Positions 48,401-58,349 of a stretch of DNA of 64,000 nt are shown one piece after another. The position numbers and the translations under genes were made by a program. The DNA lies in contig JAVLUZ010000513.1 of the NCBI GenBank assembly GCA_036768485.1, positions 165,272 to 229,271 of the forward strand, read 5' to 3'. How positions within the stretch are numbered: position 1 is the stretch's first letter; each line of letters begins with the position of its first letter. The notes under the pieces are model-generated. The model saw only the letters and a list, made by a program, of their open reading frames with translations, did not search any database and was not told where the DNA came from. This DNA is from Mermis nigrescens. Taxonomy: Eukaryota > Nematoda > Enoplea > Mermithida > Mermithidae.

Positions 48401-51400
48401 GGACGAACATTGAAAATTTTCTGTAAAAGCGTTTCAGATTGACAAGAAACTGTGTAATAGCGTAGTTTTGACGCTATTTTAGCGCTTATACCAATTATTG
48501 AGGTCATTGTGACCCAAAAAAGCTCAAAATTAAACCCCTTAGACTGGATAACACCCCCTCAGATCGACTATGCTATGCACCTACGGTCTAGAACCCCAGA
48601 ATGGCAAAATGGAAAATTTTGTGGGCAAAATGTAAAATTTCGTGGGGAAAATGAGGTAAAATGAAATCAAAAATGGATGAACATTAAACATTTTCTTCAA
48701 AAGCCTTTCAAATTGGCCAGAAACTGTGTAACAATGTAGTTTTAGCGCCATTTTAGCGCTTATAAGAGTTTCTGAGCTAATTTTGGCCCAAAAACTCTAT
48801 TTTTGACGCCCAGACCGGCTCGGCCTTCCCCTTCAGCGGCCATGCTGTGCACCTATAGTAATGACCTCCAATTTTTGGCCTAAAACAACCAAAAACACCT
48901 AAAAACAGCTAATAAATCAAACTTTTCCAAAATTCGAGGAGAGGTCAAAAATTTTGTGGCTTTAGGGAGGGGATGTTGGGACAACCAAATTTGAATGGGG
49001 AATCCTTATCCCCTTGTTACATGTCTGATGAGCACGTTTTGAAATGGCTATTAAAATTTTTAAATCCTTTTAAAATGGCACAAAAATCGCAAAAAAAAAT
49101 CGACAAATGAAATTAGGTGTGGTAATTTCAGGTGCATTAATACAATGTTTGTAATTCAATAAGTTTTAAATCATTTTTTAGATAAAAAGATTGCTGAGGA
49201 AACGTAAAATCATTGAAACAACGGAAATCTTGACCATGACTTACACTGGCCCCTGCATTCTAAAATAAAACCTAAAATCCCAAAAAATACTTGATTTACC
49301 AAGTCAGAAAATTTAAGCATTCTTCCACCCATAGTATTCCTGTTCAGACAAAAAAAACATTGCAAAATTCTGAATTTTTAGGTAAAAAGTATGTAAAAAT
49401 AAAAATGAGCTGTAATTAGAATTTAAAAATAAACAATGTAAAAGGAAGAAAGAAAAATTAAAAGTTATTGCTAATGAGCTAATGAGACACGATATGTAAG
49501 TAGGAAAATCAAGATAACAAAAAGTTGAAAATGACATTGATGTTTATAAATCGGAGAAATATAAAGTTGCGTTTTTGAGCCATTTTTTAGCGCTTTTTTG
49601 GCAGAAACTAGGTCATTTACACAGTTCCCTAAAATCATACCGAACTACCATAGATGATCTCGGGGTTTATCCTCAACTCCCCCTCCTCCGCCTCTCAGAA
49701 AGGGTTCAATCCCCAGAAATTGTTCACCATACCCCCCATTTAAATTCGCAATTTTTTAATAAAAAAGCAAAAAAAAGGTGCCGACTTAAGGGTTTTTAGC
49801 CATTTGTTCGCTAAAAAAGTGTCAGAATTTCGGCGCCACATACTAATTTTCAAACTGTATTTTATTCAATTTACCCGAATTTATTTATGTTTTCACGATT
49901 TTTATTTTGACAGCAGGAAGAAACGCTGAAAAATGATGATTTTGACTCGAATGCACCGTTTTTGAGACTAAAAAACGTTTTTTCCTTAAATTTTGGTGTC
50001 ACCTCCCCCAGAATTCCAATGCTGCGCGTGTCTGCTATCCACCGCTCCCAAATATTTTGAGCCGAAGCTCACTCACCTTGAATACTGAATCATCATCCAT
50101 GTGATCAATTTACCGATCGGCACTTCTAAACTGCACCACAACGTGGAAACCTTAAATTCAACGCTCGCCCATTTATTGCGTACACTTAGAAAATTTAAAT
50201 AAAGTACAGCAAAGACAAAAAGTATAAGATAAGACCATAAGACTTGAATAAAGATTACAAGTTTAGTAAAATATTAAAAGAATGAGAGAAAAATCAATAT
50301 AATATAATTAAATAAGATTAGAAAAGATTTGATAAAAAATTGTTAATGATTCTTTTAATACAACATATCGTCCCTACCATGACAAAAGTGGCTATATTTT
50401 TTTTCAAATCAGAGTTAAAGACGGTTCCATATACAAAAATCAAAGACAAATACAATACAAAAAATACTAATTTCATATCTTCAATACTGACTAAATTACG
50501 TGAGTTTGAAAAAAAGATTACATACACAAATGACGCGCGCAAATAAAATTCAAAGCCGTTTTAGTCAAAAACTTCAAAAGTGGATATAGCCAATTTTGTC
50601 ATGGTATTGACGATATTAAAGGCTATCCATAATAGATTCTTATATGCTCATTTTGATTCGTCATCCGAACAAGTTTACTATATTCCCGAAGATGTCTATG
50701 TAGGTAAGCACCGTTTTAAGGTTTTAAGCTTTTTTGTCATTTTTTGTACATATGCGCGAAGTAGGTAGAGAATTTTAGCTTTTAATTATAAAAATTAAAA
50801 AACGTTGTTATTTCGTAGAATAAAAAAACAAGCTTTTGAGTAAAAAGTGCAACTTGTCTTTATAAGCGTGAGAAAATCTTCCGGAAAAAGCCGAAAGCAT
50901 TTCTTTCAGCGAAAAACTTATGATTAATTATAGACGTCCAGTTTTTTTAATTCGAAATCTTAAAGTCACTCAAAATGGACAAGTCAACATAAAAAAGAAT
51001 GCATCACGGTATAAAAATGAACTTTCAACACGATGTTATGTGACCTATTTCCCCGAATTACGAATTTCAAGCCTTATCAAATTATATGCAAAAATCTGAG
51101 TTTTCATTCACTTTCAGATGTTTTTCCCTTTATTTTCGTGCGAACTATAAACAAGAGATGACCTACGCATATATTTCAATTTTCATACAAAAGTCATAAG
51201 ATCGGCCACCAAATCCTAGACGTGCAAGACGGAGTTAGTGGGGTCTAATTCACTCTAGACCATAAATGGGCAGCAAGAAAATTATGAGGGATCTGGTTGG
51301 GCAAAAAGCCAAAAATGTTACTAAAAATAGAATTCCAGGGAGTCAACAGTAATCTGCGAAGGGTTTTCAACTTAGGGGGAAGCGAACCACCCCCACTCCA

Positions 51401-54400
51401 ACGTGTGGTCTACACTCGCCCCGAAGCTAAAAAAAAATTGAAACTTTTCTGGAAAAAACAGTAAAAAACAAATTCTCTAAAAAATTGTTTGAAATGGTGA
51501 AAAAGCGTGGTTTAGCGTAGTTTTGCGCTATTCTAGTATTCAAACCAGTCAGTGCGTCTAGCCAATTGATATAAATCCGCTGAATTCGCACAATTTACCC
51601 AAAACAGAAAATGAAAGGAAATTTTCCGCCGCAAATTCTCAATTTCGACAAAAAAAGTTTTTTTAAGCTTCCAAACATTTTTCAAGTCATTCAATGCTGC
51701 ATAAAGACTTATTTTAGATCAGAAAATTTAGACATAGAAGGTTCCTCACAAAAGAATCGGATCATGATCAATTTAGGTCTACCTTAGAACGATAAAACAA
51801 CAAAATGTGACGTAAAATAAGTTAATTGCATGTTCATTATATTTTTGCGTTTGTTTTTTCTTCAATTTCGTTGTTGTTTACAATTCTAGCACACAGAGAA
51901 AAGAAAAGCGAATGTTATACAAAAATATCAGCTCTGAATCGCAGTTAACTTATACACAATACAGGGGAACCCAAAAAAGGCTACGCCCCAAAATTACATC
52001 ATGATTCATAACTTAGGCTGATATGAACATATAATTTTGAAACCAATTCCATTAAATAAATAAAAATGTCTTTATTTGATTTGTGCAAAAAATTTTAGCC
52101 AACTGTCAACGGTTCATTCGCAACGACGAATTGCTTAAGCTGTATGTTGACGTTACGTGGGTAGCTACCGAGCATAGGTACGCAAGGTCAAACTTTCAGT
52201 GGGGGAGGGGGTGAAAACCAAAAATTGCTAGATAGCTATGTGCTTCGTAAAAAACGGCTCTGTAGTCCTTTTGGGGTCAGAAAATTAGTTAAATAGCCTT
52301 TTTGGTCTCATAAAACTAGCTATATAGCATTTTTTGATTCACAAACATAGCTAGCTATATAGCCTTTCTGGACTAAAAATAGCTATAAATCCCTTTTTGG
52401 AGTCAAGAAAATATCTAAATATCCTTTTGAAACCCGGAGAAGACAACTAAATAGCATTTCTGAACTCAAAAAAAGACTGTATAGCTAGTTTTCTGAGCCA
52501 GAAAGGCTGTATAGCTAATTTTCTGAGTCCAAAAAAGGCTATACAGAATAGGTGCTCGAGGTCAGGGTCGGCAGGGGGAGTGAAATCCCAAGAGTCCAAA
52601 ACAGTAAATTTAACATTCACATTTTTTTGCTGTTTTAACGATCAAAATGGTCGAAATAGACTATAAAACGTTTTTTCGGGGTAATATCGCATTTTAAAAG
52701 CATTTTTAGTCCATTTTGACTGCATTATATCACTTTTAACACTAAAACATGCAAACATTTATCAATTTTAGGTGCTTTTTGAGTGAAAAGCACAATTTTG
52801 ATTCAATAAAATTGTCATAGGGCACGATCCGATGTCAGTCGGCCAAAATTTTCCAGTTTAAACACAGACGTTTTTATCAATCTAAGGCAAATTGTCTCAA
52901 AATTTTGTTTTTGAAATTTTAATTTTTTATCATATGAAATTCTAGCTTATACATACCCCTGCTAAGCAAAGGTCCATTGAATATTCGGATAAGAAAGTCG
53001 TTTTACCGCTACCAGTTGGCCCAGTTATGACAGACAGTTCGCCGAGACGAAATCCTCTTACCGTTTCATTCAGGACGGAAAATCTATTCCACTAAAGCAG
53101 AGTATTAGAAAAAATATGAAATACGCAAATAAATTGAAGAACACGAAAAAATTTCCACTTAAAAATAGCTGTATAGCCCTAGCGGGCCATACAAACACGA
53201 AAAGTGAGGGGCGGGGCGATAAATTTAATTTTTTTTCAAATACGCCTCTAATCAGATAAGTAAATAAATGGAAATCCCCCATTCGACGTCGGTCGTCCGT
53301 ATACATGTAAGAGGGAGATGGGGATCCCCTCCCAACCCAAAGTCTGCCGTCCCCCCATCCACCACAACCAGAAAATGTTTGACTCACCCCAATTTTTTTA
53401 AAAAAATCGCATTTTTTGGCCGTTTTAAAATGTTTTTGGCCATTTTTGGTCAAAAATCGGAGGTCATATGCTCCCCGGGCCGGGATCCCCCCAATTTTGA
53501 GCCCTTACATGCATGGTCGTCCCATCCCTATTTTTACCCTTATCGATTTTTTTGGCAAAAGCCTGCTTTTTTATACCATTTTTAGTAATTTTTGCCATTT
53601 TTTGGCAGGAAATTGAAGAGCAATTATATACGTCCCGGGTTCCCAATCCTAAAAACGGCCGGCTATCCACCTTCAAAATTTTTGACCTATTACGTGCCTG
53701 TCCCTAATCTAATTATTCAAAAGGGTTACTTATGGACCTCAACTGTACACACCCCTTCATTACAATGGCGTATCATGAAGGTTCTTCCATTAACCCTAAA
53801 GAAAATTCGACTTTTTATCACCCAACCAAATTTCTAACGAAAAGTTGTTTCTTAAAAATTAAGCTTGCCAACGGAAGTAGAAGCCCGGTCTACTTCTGCG
53901 TCCTCAGCCAAAAATTTCAGAGGTGTTATATGTGGGTACGGAAAAAGCACTGGAGCAAACAAAATATATAAGTTGTCATATCCACACATGCACAGCATAG
54001 GACTTCTGGGGAGGCGGGGGAGGGGAGAAATAATAAAGATCATTTTTTGGGTCCAAAAATGGTAGGTACGCGTCAAAAACATCGTTTCTCAACGTTTCTG
54101 ACGACGCTCTATCTTTCTAGAGCATAAAAACATCAAAAAATTACGAAAAAATTGAAAAAGTCGGAACAAATTGAAAAAAATATAGTCAAAACATGAATAT
54201 AATGGCGCGAAGCGCCAGAAATTTGGCACTTTCGAGCAAATAGATAGCTAAAAACATTTTAAAAAGCATCTTTTCTACAAATTTTTTGAAAATTTATGGA
54301 AACTTTATAAAAATCGCCAATTCTGGGAGGGAGTCAAAAACTTTTTGCGGGAGGTAAAAATTTTTCTGGGGGGGGTGAAAACACCCCTCCAGGATCATGT

Positions 54401-57400
54401 ATGGTCATGTCCATCATCCATACATAATTTTAGGGGGTTCGATGGTTTCCCCCAAGAAATTTTTTCACGCCGACCCCAGAATTCGCGATGTTTCGAAAGT
54501 TTCCAAAAATTTGCTAAAAATTCGTAGGAAAGGGGCTTTCTAAGCGTTTTTTGGCCATCTATTCGCTCAAAAAAAGTCAAATTTCCGGCGCTTCGCGCCA
54601 TATACTCATGTTTTGACTATATTTTGTTTAATTCATTAAACTTTTTAAAATTTTTTTCGAAATTTTGTTACTGCCTTTATGCTCTATAAAAAAGATAGAG
54701 CATCATCAGAAACGTCGAAAAATGATGTTTTTGACGCGTACCCATCATTTTTGGTCCCAAAAAAGGCACTTTGAAATTACCCCTAGAATCCCCATGTTGT
54801 GCATGGACAGGGTGTAACATAGGTGCGCAAGGTCAAATTTTCAGGAAGAAACCTAAAATTGCTAGATAGCTATGTGCTACGTAAAAATGGCTCTATACTT
54901 CTTTTGGGGTCAGAAAATTAGCTATAAAGCCTTTTTGGATTCACAAACATAGCTATATAGCCTTTGGAGTCGAGAAAATGGCTATATAATCTTTTGAAAC
55001 TCAGAAAAGACAACTAAATAGTATTTCTGAGCTCAAAAAAGGCTATACAGCAACGGTTTTTCGGCCAAAATCGCTGTACAGCTATCAGTTTTTCGAAACT
55101 CAGGGGGTAATACCCCGCTCACCCCCATGCTCTTGTACGTATGGCACTGTTTTTTTTGTACGAGACAAAGATTTTGAGGCTCGCACAAAGATTTTCGGAG
55201 CCATCTTTGTACAATGTACAAAGACTTTTTGGGGCAAAGTAATAGTAATTTTAACGTTTTTTGGAGTATTTTTTAGCAAAATTTCTAGAAATTTTCGGCG
55301 CTTCGCGCCGAGTATCATAATTACATTCTATTTAGCTCCAAGCGCGGGCATTTAGCACTCCAAAATCTATCTGTAAGCATCTTTGTACAGATTGAAGCAT
55401 CTTTTAAATCTATTTCCACTGTTTTATAAAGATTTTATGCAGAAAAAAGAACTATTAAACAACTTTGCACTGTTTTCTGTCGTTTGAAGATAAAATTGAC
55501 TCTTTTATCTTTGCGTTGCAGTAAATTCATAAGCCAATTCGTGTCTATTATGAGATTCAGTCAGCACATTGCAACCGCTTATTATTTATAATTGTGTAAC
55601 ACAAGTTATTTTAACCTACTGAGTCGAATTTTATGTGTAATTTCAACCTAAGACTCATGAAGATTTTGGCGTTTCGGGCCGAACTAATATAACCAGCTGA
55701 ATTTAGGACAAAGTTACACCTTTTGTGAAGCGTGCGGTTCACGGATAACAATCTAGTAGTATGTAAAAATGTGTACATTCAATTGCATATCTATACTTTA
55801 TATGTACAAAAAAATTTTCGCTCGTACAAAGACTTTTCCGGAGATCTTTGTACATGTACAAAGAGGCTCGTACAAAAAAAAACAGTGACGTATGGTCATA
55901 TCGACAAGAAACTTTCCTTGGAAAACGGATTTCCCTCTTCATGCATCACAACAGAAACAAAGGCTGGTTTAAGCATCAATGGTTTTTTTTCAAAATTACT
56001 TTCAATAAAATCTGGCCGTTTTCAACTTTTTATGAATAAAAATCAGAATTAGGTACTCAAAAATTTAAATTACACAGCACCTTAGCCAAAAATCCTACCA
56101 AGGCACAGTGGCGTATCTAGGATTTTCCTAAGGGTGGGGGTTTCCTAACATTACCAAAAAGATTCATGAATAGGTCCAAAAATTTGCACATAGGTCCAAA
56201 AATTTGCACTCAACGCGCGAAACAGAGTTTTTCGATGTTTTACATTGTATACTTTTACATGAAATCACTTTTGACGCAATATTTTTCCTTGAAATTTTAA
56301 AATTTTTGACAATTTTGTGCGAAAAAATCATTAAATTTCTTTGACTTCAACAAAAATCTGGCACGAAGCGTCGGAAAATTTGTGAAATTAAGACGGATAG
56401 ACAGAAGTCTCTAATCATGATTTTCTTGATTTCCTGTATTTACAGCATTTGATGCGAAACATCGAAATTTTTAATTGAAAACAGAATAAACCTATGCAGA
56501 AATAGCTGTTTCTGCTGTTAAAATTGTTTTGAAATCTACATAAACAGAAAACGGCTTCCAAGTCGCCAAGAATGTAAATAAATGTCATTAATAGGTATCA
56601 TTTGGCGCGTAGCGCCGGAAAAATCTTGAGAAATCATGGTCACTGACGGCCAAAAATCATTGCAGATTGCATATCCATTCTTTATCTCGCCAAATATTTT
56701 TGGCCACTAGGCGGGGGGCGACCGCCTCCCCCCTTAATCCGCCCCTGAACACGCAAGACGTGGGTAAATAAATGCATAAATACAAACGCGCATAATCGAC
56801 CTTTAGCAAGGGGTAATGGCAAATATTTCCACGAATATTCCAATCCATCTATAGTTTAGACGAAACTGCTTTTTCCTCAAATTTTTATCGATTTTTTTCA
56901 GAGAAACAACTCATGAGAAAAAACTCGATCTGGCTTCTAAAACCCGGAAACGACGGCGCGGCCCTAGCGGCTTACATAATTGCCGCGGGACTAATTTTTT
57001 ACGCCGCCCTATACCAACTTCTAATGCGCTATCGACTGGTGTAAACCCTCTTCACACCGCAGTGTAAACTGCCTAAAAACCTTTAGAAAAGCGTCTTTTT
57101 AAAGTGCATTTTCCCTAATATCTCAGATCACAGCTGATAAATTTCATTTAAATTTCAAGCACTTGTTAACGTTATGGCCGACCTTACTGTCGAATTTGAA
57201 GAAAATGCACGAATTGGTTTTCGAAATACAGGAACCCAAACATAACCTATGCAAAACGTATAATTTTGGATTTTGTAGTTTTGTAGGAGCACAACATGGG
57301 TGTTGTACTTCCAAAATTTGGCATCTGTGGTTTCCTGGACCCCTGATTCCGAGCTCACTACTAAAAATTATTAGACTGGCACTTAAAGCGACTTAAAAAC

Positions 57401-58174
57401 GGGTTAACAGAAAATTATGGACGGATTTTGAAAAAGCATGACTAAACAATGAGGGCGAGCTCGCAGTAAGCCAAAATATCAACTTGTGAAGGCTCTCGAT
57501 ATTAACCAACGTGCATGCGACGGAATGTAAATCAAATGAAATCAGTAACCGCACGGCTTTCAGTAAGACTGACATAATTTCAGATATCTCTACTGCTAAC
57601 GATTAATTTTATGTTATGCAGATAAATTTTAATTTACTTTCTGCGCATTCTACAATTCCCTCCAATTGTCATACGAGCGGGAAAATGAAGCAGGAAACTT
57701 TAGTAAACTGGGCGAAGTGGAATGATTCTTTGTAAAGTTATTGAGCTGACATTGTAAATTTTGGTGAGCGGAGCATGATGATTTGAAATAAGAATAATTT
57801 ATTCAAATTGTGGAGTGAAGGCTAGCTTAGAAAGATTAACAATTTCTGATTAGCGCTCGATATCTTGATATGCATCACTTGATCTAGCATATGGGGCAGC
57901 GAAGCGCCCCTTTTGCTAGTTCAAAATAAAATATAAAATTTAAATCAGTATGCATAGTAATAAAATGTGCCACTGTTCACATTAAAAATGAGTAAAAAAT
58001 TAGAGAACTTTGTTTCGTAAGCAGCATTACTTTGGCGATTCCGTTGTAAAACTTTGAACCCAATGTGTGATCTCGGACACATTCTTTCAACTCGCGCATG
58101 GACCTGATCTTGGCTGGGCCTGAGGTGCTTGGTTCTGATTTACTTTGTCTTAAAAGTTTCAATAAACGACGATG
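39237..58174 (-). CDS. TWNK: Mitochondrial DNA helicase Twinkle, last seven exons
   Basis: Minus-strand gene. Exons in coding order: 58174-58031, 53091-52957, 50150-50077, 48023-47888, 43802-43611, 41291-41130, 39443-39237. They total 1050 nt and read through to a stop as 349 codons. Every junction is GT..AG and the phases agree (0,0,2,0,0,0). Motifs in order: a linker helix (IRSMRELKE), WNRFxxLN, Walker [18 protein letters not shown], a Walker B region [26 protein letters not shown], and the KNR motif near the C-terminus. This is the RecA-like SF4 helicase core of Twinkle, which unwinds mitochondrial DNA at the replication fork as a ring. The N-terminal primase-like/Toprim part is missing; it lies in unrecognised exons upstream of 58174 or beyond the window. 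Introns are 1.7-4.9 kb and full of repeats. Confidence 0.94.
39628..40062 (+). mobile_element. Family A outer copy, right end lost
   Basis: Starts CATAGGTGGGCGGCACC, is split at GTGGTATG by 39714-39976, resumes GCGGAAAAACACC, and degenerates after CAAAAAAATTGCAAAAAATT. No right terminus seen. Confidence 0.8.
39714..39976 (-). mobile_element. Family A inner copy at the GTGGTATG site
   Basis: CATACCTGGGCGTGGGG to GTGCCGCTTACCTATG with perfect GTGGTATG flanks. Confidence 0.92.
40401..40646 (-). mobile_element. Family A element
   Basis: The left end is worn (CATGTAAGCGTCAGG) and the right end is GTCCACCTATG. Flanks GTTCTGGA/ATTCTGGA with one base of offset. A truncated family F copy (about 40655-40965, with two GGCGCnnnGCGCC cores) follows. 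Confidence 0.75.
41130..41291 (-). CDS. TWNK: TWNK exon: KASQEADN
   Basis: Fifty-four codons, phase 0 at both ends, acceptor TTTATGTAG, donor GTAGTT. It contains [18 protein letters not shown], almost identical to the conserved [17 protein letters not shown] segment, and ends ...HIRLQ. Confidence 0.93.
41833..42097 (+). mobile_element. Family A element in a TWNK intron
   Basis: CATAGGTGGGTGGTACC to CTACGCCCAGGTATG. Flanks GTCTAATA and GTCTAAAA (7/8). Confidence 0.87.
42540..42786 (+). mobile_element. Family I element
   Basis: Blocks CCAGAATGACCTCAAAAACTGGT, GCGTTAAAACTACGTTATTA and CATTTTGTCTCATTTTCCCC. The same blocks occur at about 40150-40400 and 47235-47550 (+), and at 48290-48560 and 48585-48855 (-). 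The 104- and 94-codon frames over them are artefacts. Confidence 0.65.
42790..43027 (+). mobile_element. Family A element in a TWNK intron
   Basis: CATAGGTGGGCGGCACC to CCCACGCCCAGGTATG. The target duplication is no longer clear. Confidence 0.8.
43611..43802 (-). CDS. TWNK: TWNK exon: Walker B and HPRK
   Basis: Sixty-four codons, phase 0 at both ends, acceptor GTCTTTGAG, donor GTGAGC. It contains [15 protein letters not shown] and [12 protein letters not shown]. The frame is open further upstream, but the previous exon joins at this acceptor without a gap in the family alignment. Confidence 0.93.
44556..45058. repeat. A/T-rich low-complexity stretch
   Basis: AATAAATAAAA-type sequence including an AAT tract (about 44574-44592). 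No gene or element recognised. Confidence 0.7.
45264..45497 (+). mobile_element. Family A element inside family C
   Basis: CATACGTGGGCAGCATC to CCCCACGCCCAGGTGTG. Family C flanks on both sides (GACTTTGGTTGGGAG and GTGGGGGATCCCCACCCC). The 154-codon frame covering it is not a gene. Confidence 0.82.
45864..46566. mobile_element. hAT-like element with two GGCGCGAAGCGCC cores
   Basis: Ends CAGCCCCGTATCCAGG and CCTGGGTACGAGCCTG form an imperfect inverted repeat. Cores at about 46173 and 46436. Flanking duplication not clear. Confidence 0.6.
47235..47550 (+). mobile_element. Family I element
   Basis: CATAGGTGCACAGCATGGCC to about CCACGCCCATGTGTG, with the family I block order. Target duplication not identified. 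Confidence 0.65.
47888..48023 (-). CDS. TWNK: TWNK exon between Walker A and Walker B
   Basis: 136 nt, acceptor AACTTTTCAG, donor GTAAAT. It encodes [20 protein letters not shown] and then ...[18 protein letters not shown], equivalent to the DLPLYFMTFHGQ...VIDTMQ stretch of human Twinkle. Confidence 0.92.
48290..48855 (-). mobile_element. Two family I copies in tandem, reversed
   Basis: CTAGACCCCCAGAATGGAAA and CTAGAACCCCAGAATGGCAA start the two copies. Each ends with a CTATGCTGTGCACCTA-type sequence. Confidence 0.65.
49570..50035 (-). mobile_element. Diverged family D-like fragment
   Basis: TTCGCTAAAAAAGTGTCAGA, CGGCGCCACATAC and CCAGAATTCCAATGCTGCGC correspond to reversed family D landmarks. 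It adjoins the TWNK exon at 50077. Confidence 0.45.
50077..50150 (-). CDS. TWNK: TWNK exon: STLWCSLE segment
   Basis: A 74-nt exon, acceptor AATTTAAG, donor GTGAGT. It encodes [20 protein letters not shown], matching the strand and helix after the P-loop (VNTLWGSFE in human Twinkle). It ends in phase 2, and the next exon supplies the G that completes Arg. Confidence 0.9.
50340..50645. repeat. Imperfect inverted repeat in a TWNK intron
   Basis: ATATCGTCCCTACCATGACAAAAGTGGCTATAT on the left mirrors GATATAGCCAATTTTGTCATGGTATTGACGATAT on the right. Between and beyond the arms are several open frames, one (about 50570-50710) bounded by a TTTTAG acceptor and a GTAAGC donor. No family recognised. 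Confidence 0.5.
52180..52560 (+). mobile_element. Family J element
   Basis: Starts near GCATAGGTACGCAAGGTCAA and has a ladder of degenerate GCTATATAGCCTTTTTGGAC repeats. Matches 54818-55136. Confidence 0.65.
52555..52830 (+). mobile_element. Family E element, partial
   Basis: TCAGGGTCGGCAGGGGGAGT, TTAACATTCACATTTTTTTG, TATCGCATTTTAAAAGCATT. The same order occurs at 61826-62215. Confidence 0.65.
52957..53091 (-). CDS. TWNK: TWNK exon: Walker A (P-loop)
   Basis: Forty-five codons between acceptor CTGCTTTAG and donor GTATGT. It contains [20 protein letters not shown], a textbook SF4 helicase P-loop, then [12 protein letters not shown] 127-aa frame overlapping on the same strand is not coding. 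Confidence 0.95.
53285..53700 (+). mobile_element. Two adjacent family C elements
   Basis: ACATGTAAGAGGGAGATGGG ... GCCCTTACATGCATGG, followed by a second shorter reversed stretch to about TTTGACCTATTACGTGCC. Confidence 0.6.
53983..54403 (+). mobile_element. Family D element with target duplication
   Basis: 421 bp, CACACATGCACAGCATAGG to CAGGATCATGTATG. Flanks GTCATATC and GTCATGTC (7/8). The core GGCGCGAAGCGCC lies at about 54205. A reversed copy (about 54412-54809, core at about 54588) follows, making a large head-to-tail inverted pair. Confidence 0.8.
54818..55136 (+). mobile_element. Family J element
   Basis: CATAGGTGCGCAAGGTCAAA to CCCCCATGCTCTTGT. The family F element begins at its right edge. 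Confidence 0.65.
55145..55887. mobile_element. Family F hAT element, 743 bp, intact ends
   Basis: Terminal inverted repeats CACTGTTTTTTTTGTACGAG (right arm has one or two extra bases in the homopolymer) and perfect 8-bp flanks ACGTATGG (55137-55144 and 55888-55895). Repeated CACAAAGATTTTCGGAGCCA-type sequences and a GGCGCTTCGCGCC core. No transposase frame, so non-autonomous. Confidence 0.9.
56105..56754 (+). mobile_element. Family H hAT-like element
   Basis: CAGTGGCGTATCTAGGATT to CTTAATCCGCCCCTG, an imperfect terminal inverted repeat of the common hAT type. Contains GGCGCGTAGCGCC at about 56605. Matches 5307-5917 reversed. Confidence 0.75.
56913..57044 (+). CDS. Small single-helix membrane protein (possibly COX7A-like)
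   Basis: A 43-codon ORF, ATG to TAA, starting 11 nt after an excellent acceptor (ATTTTTTTCAG, ends 56901). The same frame is open back to that acceptor, so this may be a last exon or the body of a trans-spliced mRNA. Base composition is clearly more GC-rich than the flanks, with many GCN/GGN codons. The peptide has [10 protein letters not shown], one hydrophobic helix ([19 protein letters not shown]) and a short basic tail. The layout resembles the C-terminal half of cytochrome c oxidase subunit 7A, but the match is weak. It lies in a TWNK intron on the opposite strand. Confidence 0.45.
   Translation: MRKNSIWLLKPGNDGAALAAYIIAAGLIFYAALYQLLMRYRLV
58031..58174 (-). CDS. TWNK: TWNK exon: linker before the helicase domain
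   Basis: Forty-eight codons, phase 0 at both ends. The proposed acceptor is CGCCTTCAG and the donor GTAATG. The peptide has a Ser/Pro-rich stretch and then [12 protein letters not shown], which matches the helical linker just before the helicase core. It ends ...NGIAK and joins WNRF in the next exon. The upstream limit is less certain, because the same frame stays open about 40 nt further. Confidence 0.75.
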
Positions 58175-58349
58175 CTGAAGGCGATGGTTTGAAACGTAAA
58201 AAATTTTCAAATTGACAAATAAGTGGAAGAATCATATGTAGCGCGATGGCGCTACCTATAATATACTTGGCCATCCTTTTTTTCTTATGTTTATCACAGC
58301 GAGTGCGGAATTTATGCCCCCCCTCACAGCTATAACGGCACACATCTAC

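Noticed and set aside
53070..53453. 127-codon minus-strand frame
   Set aside because: It runs through family C sequence and overlaps the edge of the TWNK P-loop exon in another frame.
57155..57396. Frames on both strands, including a 23-codon ORF from ATG 57174 ([16 protein letters not shown])
   Set aside because: No splice donor, no homology recognised, and too short to support.
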